Source of the DNA: Candidatus Brevibacterium intestinigallinarum
GTDB lineage: Bacteria; Actinomycetota; Actinomycetes; Actinomycetales; Brevibacteriaceae
Length of the DNA: 19,013 nt
Direction of reading: 5' to 3'
Assembly: GCA_019117325.1 (NCBI GenBank)
Contig: DWZY01000297.1
Coordinates: 1 to 19,013 of the forward strand
The notes beneath the pieces were generated by a model, which saw nothing but the letters and a program-made list of their open reading frames with translations, was not told the origin of the DNA and did not search any database. Below, in pieces: positions 15,547 through 19,013 of the stretch (within the stretch, counting starts at the first letter, position 1; each line of letters begins with the position of its first letter). The position numbers and the translations under genes are program-made.

Positions 15547-16790
15547 GACGTCATTGTCGCACTTGCCCGCAGCCTCCCGGTCCGCCGCGCGCGAGGGCGC
15601 AGTGCGGCACCCGGCAGCCGGGTGAGCAGCCGCTCCTCGACAGCGCGCACGAACGGGGACCGCCTGGCGACCTCGACCGGCGAGCGGCCCACCAGCAGTG
15701 CAGCGTCGATCGCTGCGGAGTCGTCTGGCAGCAGGACGAGGTCCTCGACCCCGGCGAAGCGGCTGAGGACCGACCGGATGCGGGCCTCCGGGTCCGCCCC
15801 CACGGCGGAGGCCCGGACGCGGTTGACCACGACGACCAGCCGGTCGCGGTGGCGCTGGACCCGGTCGGACTCCAGCCTGCGGACCAGTCGCTGGAGGCCC
15901 ACCGGGTCCGCGGTCGCGACGAGGACCACGCGGTCTGCCCGGTCGAGCACCGCGCGCGTGGCCTGATGGCGGTCGTAGTGCGGATCCGCGTACGGGTCGT
16001 CCGGATCGATGCGGTCGGAGACGTCGACGACGATCCTCTCGGCGCGCGCCGCCAGACGGTCGAGGACCTCTGTCAGCACGCCGGCCCGGATCTCCGGCCA
16101 CCGCTCGGCGCGCGCCAGGCCCGTGACGACCTCGAAGCCCGGTTCGATCTCGACGAGGCGGTCGGCCACGAGGTCCGGGTCGTGCGCGGCGCCCGCCACG
16201 ACGAGGCGGCACAGCGCGGCGAGCTGCGGCGCCTCGTCCAGCAGGCCCAGGGCCGGGGTCAGGGACGAGGAGACCGTGTCCGCGTCCACGAGCGTCGTGC
16301 GACCGCCCGCTCTCGCTGCGAGGTGCGCCAGGACGAGCGCGACAGTCGTCCGCCCGGGCGAGGAGCCGGTCCCCCAGACCGCCGTGATCTCGCCCGTGCG
16401 CTGCGGATCCACTGCGGTGCGGGGCGGGTCAGCGGGGCGCGGCGGGGCCTGGATCGCATCCGCGCAGTCGCGCAGCACCGTCCCGGTCCGTGCGGAGTCG
16501 GAGCCCGGGGACAGTGTGTGGACGATCCCCCAGCGCGCGAAGAGCGCCTCGTCATCGCCGAACCCCACGATGCGGGCGCCCGCGTCCCGCATCCGCGCGA
16601 CGACATCCGCGTCGATTCCGGGGAACCAGCGCGAGAGGATGACGACATGACCGGTCCCGCCGGCGACCAGGGCCAGCAGCTCCGTCTCGTCCGCGGGCCT
16701 GCGCACGACTCGGGCGTCGCGCAGCGCGGACACCGCCGCGACGACCGCGCCCTCGTACTCCACGTCGACTGCAACGATGACCTCGATCAT
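15543..16790 (-). CDS. CpaE/MinD-like P-loop ATPase
   Basis: The product has 415 residues. The N-terminal part (about 1-115) resembles a receiver-like fold without an obvious phospho-acceptor, as in CpaE/TadZ. The ATPase domain follows: AVWGTGSSPGRTTVALVLA (137-155), VDADT (168-172) as switch I, GLLDEAPQLAALCR (182-195), the strand IVVDVSD as the Walker B region, and VVLVATADP. In the P-loop, Arg147 stands where the Walker A lysine belongs, and the signature lysine of the MinD/ParA deviant motif is also absent. I recall PGRTT-type loops in related actinobacterial proteins, so this may be a family trait. CpaE-type proteins position Flp/Tad pilus machines at the membrane or pole. The start ATG at 16790 overlaps the SAF gene's stop (ATGA); the longer open frame to 17324 is shadow. 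ATP hydrolysis is uncertain. Confidence 0.82.
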   Translation of the reverse strand: MIEVIVAVDVEYEGAVVAAVSALRDARVVRRPADETELLALVAGGTGHVVILSRWFPGIDADVVARMRDAGARIVGFGDDEALFARWGIVHTLSPGSDSARTGTVLRDCADAIQAPPRPADPPRTAVDPQRTGEITAVWGTGSSPGRTTVALVLAHLAARAGGRTTLVDADTVSSSLTPALGLLDEAPQLAALCRLVVAGAAHDPDLVADRLVEIEPGFEVVTGLARAERWPEIRAGVLTEVLDRLAARAERIVVDVSDRIDPDDPYADPHYDRHQATRAVLDRADRVVLVATADPVGLQRLVRRLESDRVQRHRDRLVVVVNRVRASAVGADPEARIRSVLSRFAGVEDLVLLPDDSAAIDAALLVGRSPVEVARRSPFVRAVEERLLTRLPGAALRPRARRTGRLRASATMTS

Positions 16791-17482
16791 GAGTCCTCGG
16801 CCTCCAGCTCCTCCGGTGCGCCGTTCGTCTCCGGCGCACCGGCGCGCGGGACCTCGACGACGGAGATGTGATGGCCCAGCGCCTGCGCGCGGACGACCTC
16901 GGCGATCCGCCCGTCCGGCACGTACACCTCGATGCGCGCGGCCCCCGGAGCCGTGAAGTCGCGGGTGCCCCGGTCCACGGACAGGACATCGACCTCTGTG
17001 AGGATCGCGGTGGGCGGGCCCGCCTCCGCCGATCGAGCGTCCGTCGCCCAGATGTCGACCCCGCTGCCGCGCGCCACCGCTGCGGGCAGGGCACTGGACA
17101 CGTCGACGGACACGACGCGCCCCGGCAGGTCCGCCTGCGCGACGAGCGCGGACAGCGGGAGGAGCTCGCCCTCGCCCACCACGCCGCGCACCGTCGACCC
17201 CTCCTGCACCGCGGACGAGGCCGGGATGTACGACGGCGCGGACGCCGGCAGCTTGACCTCGACCGCGACGAGGTCGTCGGTCGTCACCTCGCTGCCGGGC
17301 ACCAGCGGCACGGCCGCCGCCCACACGCGCGTCGTCTCTGCGACCGCCCGCACCAGGGTCGTCGTCGCGACGAGCGAGACGAGCACCAGCACCGCGCCGA
17401 TGAGCAGCCGCGGATCGCGCCAGCGGGGCCGAGCGAGGCGGCGGGCGCGGGGGACGGTGGACGTGGCGTCACGCTCGTTCAT
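16787..17482 (-). CDS. SAF-domain membrane protein (CpaB/RcpC-like)
   Basis: The product has 231 residues from the ATG at 17482. A basic N-terminus (RARRLARPRWR) leads into one membrane helix (about 26-45, LLIGAVLVLVSLVATTTLV). It is followed by an SAF domain (about 50-115: AVPLVPGSEVTTDDLVAVEV, VVGEGELLPLSAL) and a beta-rich outer domain. SAF domains occur in Flp pilus assembly proteins CpaB/RcpC and in sugar-binding or antifreeze-like proteins. Topology suggests the SAF part faces the outside, N-in. The GTG at 17503 opens the same frame but has no ribosome site, whereas GGGAG lies 7 bases before the ATG at 17482. It is first in a three-gene operon with the CpaE-like ATPase and the DUF6912-like gene. 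No other pilus component is seen in the window. Confidence 0.82.
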   Translation of the reverse strand: MNERDATSTVPRARRLARPRWRDPRLLIGAVLVLVSLVATTTLVRAVAETTRVWAAAVPLVPGSEVTTDDLVAVEVKLPASAPSYIPASSAVQEGSTVRGVVGEGELLPLSALVAQADLPGRVVSVDVSSALPAAVARGSGVDIWATDARSAEAGPPTAILTEVDVLSVDRGTRDFTAPGAARIEVYVPDGRIAEVVRAQALGHHISVVEVPRAGAPETNGAPEELEAEDS

Positions 17483-17515
17483 CTGTGATCTCCCGATCTC
17501 CACACATCACGACGT

Positions 17516-17552
17516 CTGATGACGTCGCCTGATAGAATTTGACTGTCATCAG
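17516..17552 (+). promoter_or_regulatory. Promoter/operator of the helix-turn-helix gene, with flanking inverted repeat
   Basis: CTGATGAC (17516-17523) and GTCATCAG (17545-17552) are perfect 8-bp inverted copies on either side of TAGAAT (17533-17538), a good -10 for the plus-strand gene at 17590. GATAGAATTTGACTGTCATC (17531-17550) resembles the sequence before the membrane-protein gene at 18603. The 107-bp gap is shared with the divergent SAF-domain operon, so one site could serve both. The -35 is poor. Confidence 0.45.
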
Positions 17553-17589
17553 TGTCATTCGCTGCCCTCACGACTGAGAAGGACTCCTC

Positions 17590-17808
17590 ATGGCCGTTGA
17601 ATCTCGGTTCCTGCCGCTCACCGATGTCGCGGAGGTGCTCAACGTGTCTGTCGCACAGGCCCGCGCCCTGGTCCGCTCCGGCGACCTCCGCGCGATCAAA
17701 GTGGGCGGGCGCGGCCAGTGGCGCGTGGAGAAGACGGAGCTGGAGGACTACATCCAGCGCATGTATGCGGAGGTCCGCGCCGAGGTCGACGCCGGCACCG
17801 CGGACTGA
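17590..17808 (+). CDS. BldC/excisionase-type helix-turn-helix DNA-binding protein
   Basis: The product has 72 residues. LTDVAEVLNVSVAQARALVR (10-29) is the helix-turn-helix, RAIKVGGRGQWRVEKTELED (35-54) the wing and third strand, then a short acidic helix. This is the MerR-like winged domain without an effector domain, as in BldC and phage excisionases. The ribosome site is GAAGGA, and the ATG is the first in frame after the promoter. Such proteins usually bind direct repeats as cooperative multimers. Nothing else here looks like a phage, so a chromosomal regulator is more likely than an excisionase. Its position, divergent from the SAF/CpaE-like operon and sharing a promoter motif with the envelope gene at 18603, suggests it controls this locus. 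Confidence 0.88.
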   Translation: MAVESRFLPLTDVAEVLNVSVAQARALVRSGDLRAIKVGGRGQWRVEKTELEDYIQRMYAEVRAEVDAGTAD

Positions 17809-17849
17809 CCCTCCGGCGCGGCAGACCACCGCTCCGGCACCGCGGACTG
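17792..17849 (+). repeat. Two 16-bp copies at the end of the helix-turn-helix gene
   Basis: CCGGCACCGCGGACTG occurs exactly at 17792-17807 and again at 17834-17849, 42 bp apart. The first copy ends within the stop codon. The second copy lies in the untranslated region and overlaps the right arm of the hairpin. Confidence 0.75.
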
Positions 17850-17856
17850 CCGCGCC
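17815..17856. terminator. Hairpin between convergent genes
   Basis: GGCGCGGCAG (17815-17824) and CTGCCGCGCC (17847-17856) are exact 10-bp reverse complements with a 22-base loop. They lie entirely in the 56-bp space between the stops of the helix-turn-helix gene and the minus-strand unknown gene, the expected place for a two-way terminator. There is no T-tract and the loop is long. Confidence 0.5.
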
Positions 17857-17864
17857 CGTGCCGC

Positions 17865-18458
17865 TCACGCGGCTCCGCCCGCCCGCCGCACGTGCGCGAT
17901 GCGGGACAGCGGGATGAGCCTGCGGCCGCCCCGCGCATCCCGCGCCCCGCCGGCACCTTCCGCCTCGACCACCTCGATGCAGTCCCTGGCCACCTGCGCG
18001 ATCCTGCCCACGCGCATGCGGACACCGCCGCCCGCTCCTACCACCGCGATCGCGCACACGACCCGCTCCTCGCACCACGCCCGCAGCGGCGAGGCGAGCG
18101 ACAGGCCCTCCCCCGACCCCGCGTGACCGCGCGTGCTCACAACGGCCTCCTCGACATGCTCGAGGGAGACGATCACATCTCCGCCGGATCCTGTCGCGAG
18201 GACGATCCAGCCCTCCGCGGCCCGGACGACGCGCCCCTCGACGCGGACCCCCGCGACCGTCACCGCCGCCCGCTCGCCGCGAGACGCCGCGAAGACATCG
18301 GCCAGACCATGGTCGGCGGCCTCGCCGGCGACGAGGTCGGAGAACTCACCCAGCCGCTCATGGAGCGCGCGACCCTCCTCCTGCGCCTCGAGGTCCTCGA
18401 AGAGCCGCACGAACCGGGCGTCCGCCGCAGCCTCCGTCTCCTGCCGATGTCGTTCCAT
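17865..18458 (-). CDS. Conserved-type actinobacterial protein of unknown function
   Basis: The product has 197 residues. The N-terminal third is a charged helical region (RFVRLFEDLEAQEEGRALHE and onward, about 15-60) with coiled-coil character. It is followed by a beta-rich region with alternating Val/Gly strands (AAVTVAGVRVEGRVVRAAEG, about 64-83; WIVLATGSGGDVIVSLEHVE, about 84-103) that recalls a small SH3- or Sm-like barrel. A similar barrel pattern may repeat near the C-terminus (RMRVGRIAQVARDCIEVVEA, GRRLIPLSRIAHVRR). I recall proteins of this look beside the helix-turn-helix and SAF genes in other Micrococcales but can name no function. No signal peptide or membrane helix is seen. There is no Shine-Dalgarno; CATACT ends 6 bases before the ATG, suggesting a leaderless transcript. 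Confidence 0.75.
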   Translation of the reverse strand: MERHRQETEAAADARFVRLFEDLEAQEEGRALHERLGEFSDLVAGEAADHGLADVFAASRGERAAVTVAGVRVEGRVVRAAEGWIVLATGSGGDVIVSLEHVEEAVVSTRGHAGSGEGLSLASPLRAWCEERVVCAIAVVGAGGGVRMRVGRIAQVARDCIEVVEAEGAGGARDARGGRRLIPLSRIAHVRRAGGAA

Positions 18459-18464
18459 GGCCGT

Positions 18465-18470
18465 AGTATG
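18465..18470 (-). promoter_or_regulatory. Candidate -10 box for leaderless transcription of the 197-residue gene
   Basis: On the minus strand this reads CATACT and ends 6 bases before the ATG at 18458, placing the transcript start at the start codon. This fits the absence of a ribosome site. It matches only four of six consensus bases and has no clear -35. Confidence 0.3.
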
Positions 18471-18554
18471 TCATGGAGGTCACACCGATGGCACCGAATG
18501 GAAGCAGACGAATACGGATGGCACTATCCACAGACCACTGGCGCAGTTCATGAC

Positions 18555-18584
18555 GTTTGATACTGTTTGACTTCATCCGATGAA
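18555..18584 (+). promoter_or_regulatory. Promoter/operator before the truncated membrane-protein gene
   Basis: GTTTGA is repeated at 18555-18560 and 18565-18570 (10-bp period, one helical turn). GATACT (18559-18564) inside it could be a -10 box. TTCATC-C-GATGAA (18572-18584) is a perfect 6-bp inverted repeat directly after. GATACTGTTTGACTTCATC parallels 17531-17550 upstream of the helix-turn-helix gene. The site is likely regulated by a helix-turn-helix protein that binds direct repeats. Confidence 0.45.
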
Positions 18585-18602
18585 TCTGACGATGGAGTGA
18601 TC

Positions 18603-19013
18603 ATGGGAATGCGCCGTCTCATCCTTGTCACGACTGTGCACGGTGCGGGGACCTGCCTCCTCGCCGTCGCGACCCCCGGCCTCATGTCCGATGCGGTCAG
18701 CGGCGACACCGGCGCCGGACTCGTGCTCCTCGCGGGCTGGGCCGCCGTTGTGCTGGGAGCGCGCACCGCACTGGCCGTCCTGCTCTCCCTGCTGTGGCAC
18801 GCGCTGCGCGCATCGGGAATGTCCGTCGCACCGCTGCGAGCGGCCGCTCTGCGCATCGCACCGCGCGCCGCACGCACGGCACTCACCACCACGCTGGGCG
18901 GATCACTCGCCGCGGCCGCGCTGACGGGACCGGCCGCCGCGGCATCCCCGTCACCCGCCTGGCCGCTCTCCCCCGCGGCGTCGTCCTCGCCGGATCCGGC
19001 GTGGCCGCTGTCC
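18603..19013 (+). CDS. Membrane protein with Pro/Ser-rich outer part (partial, runs off the window)
   Basis: The open frame from the ATG at 18603 (TGGAGTGA 2 bases upstream as ribosome site) continues for 137 codons to the window edge with no stop. It begins MGMRRLILVTTVHGAGTCLL and has hydrophobic segments at about 5-27, 37-68 and 92-112. It then changes to a Pro/Ser/Ala-rich linker with a near repeat, SPAWPLSPAASSSPDPAWPL. This looks like a membrane-anchored envelope protein with an extended outer stalk. In related actinobacteria a LysM (peptidoglycan-binding) protein often sits next to this helix-turn-helix gene; the missing C-terminus would have to show a LysM domain to confirm that here. 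It shares a promoter motif with the helix-turn-helix gene. Confidence 0.75.
   Translation, partial: MGMRRLILVTTVHGAGTCLLAVATPGLMSDAVSGDTGAGLVLLAGWAAVVLGARTALAVLLSLLWHALRASGMSVAPLRAAALRIAPRAARTALTTTLGGSLAAAALTGPAAAASPSPAWPLSPAASSSPDPAWPLS

Noticed and set aside
15076..16212. A 378-residue version of the DUF6912-like protein
   Set aside because: The N-terminal 222 residues are Arg/Gly/Pro-rich and overlap the ATPase gene. The ATG at 15546 starts the folded-looking part and forms the ATGA overlap.
15543..17324. A 593-residue version of the CpaE-like ATPase
   Set aside because: The first 178 residues are shadow of the SAF gene. The ATG at 16790 overlaps the SAF stop and begins a plausible strand (MIEVIVAVDV).
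17590..17808. Phage excisionase
   Set aside because: No integrase, attachment site or other phage gene is present, and the neighbours are chromosomal envelope-type genes. A BldC-type regulator fits better.
18524..18532. DnaA-box-like CTATCCACA, and TTGTCCACC at 3489-3497
   Set aside because: Each matches a DnaA box in eight of nine positions, but they are single sites 15 kb apart with no cluster, no AT-rich unwinding region and no dnaA/dnaN nearby. Chance is likely.

Overview
The window is chromosomal DNA of a high-GC actinobacterium, probably of the order Micrococcales. The evidence is strong third-position G/C bias, a WhiB1-type iron-sulfur regulator, a PdtaS-type histidine kinase, a 180-kDa-class NAD-glutamate dehydrogenase, an LpdA-type quinone reductase and several actinobacteria-restricted families (DUF2505-like, DUF6912-like). 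I see no rRNA, tRNA, insertion sequence, prophage or CRISPR array. The order maf - biotin carboxylase and the order whiB1 - pdtaS both match arrangements I know from mycobacteria, so most of the window looks like ordinary core genome.

Layout, left to right. A few codons of an upstream gene end at 22 and are followed by a strong hairpin (43-92). An AI-2E/PerM-family membrane protein lies on the minus strand (153-1718). Divergent from it are a degenerate SGNH-hydrolase-like protein and a Maf pyrophosphatase, which share an ATGA overlap, and then a biotin carboxylase/biotin carrier subunit (3586-5382). Converging on that subunit are a gamma-carbonic anhydrase-like gene and an LpdA-type NAD(P)H:quinone reductase. 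Next come whiB1 on the plus strand and, converging on it, pdtaS. The pdtaS start overlaps the stop of the 1632-residue glutamate dehydrogenase (9608-14506), so the two are probably co-translated.

The right third (14683-19013) is the least characterised part. A DUF2505-like gene on the plus strand overlaps, tail to tail, a minus-strand operon of three genes joined by ATGA overlaps: an SAF-domain membrane protein (CpaB/RcpC-like), a CpaE/MinD-like ATPase with arginine in place of the Walker A lysine, and a DUF6912-like protein. Divergent from this operon is a small BldC/excisionase-type helix-turn-helix gene. Opposite that is a 197-residue conserved-type unknown, and then a membrane protein gene that runs off the window.

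The promoter regions of the helix-turn-helix gene and the truncated membrane-protein gene share a motif of the form GATA-N3-TTTGACT-(N)-TCATC. This suggests that the small regulator controls both itself and this envelope locus. No pilus motor (CpaF/TadA) or TadB/TadC gene is visible beside the SAF and CpaE-like genes, so their job is open. This locus is the best candidate here for an undescribed system.
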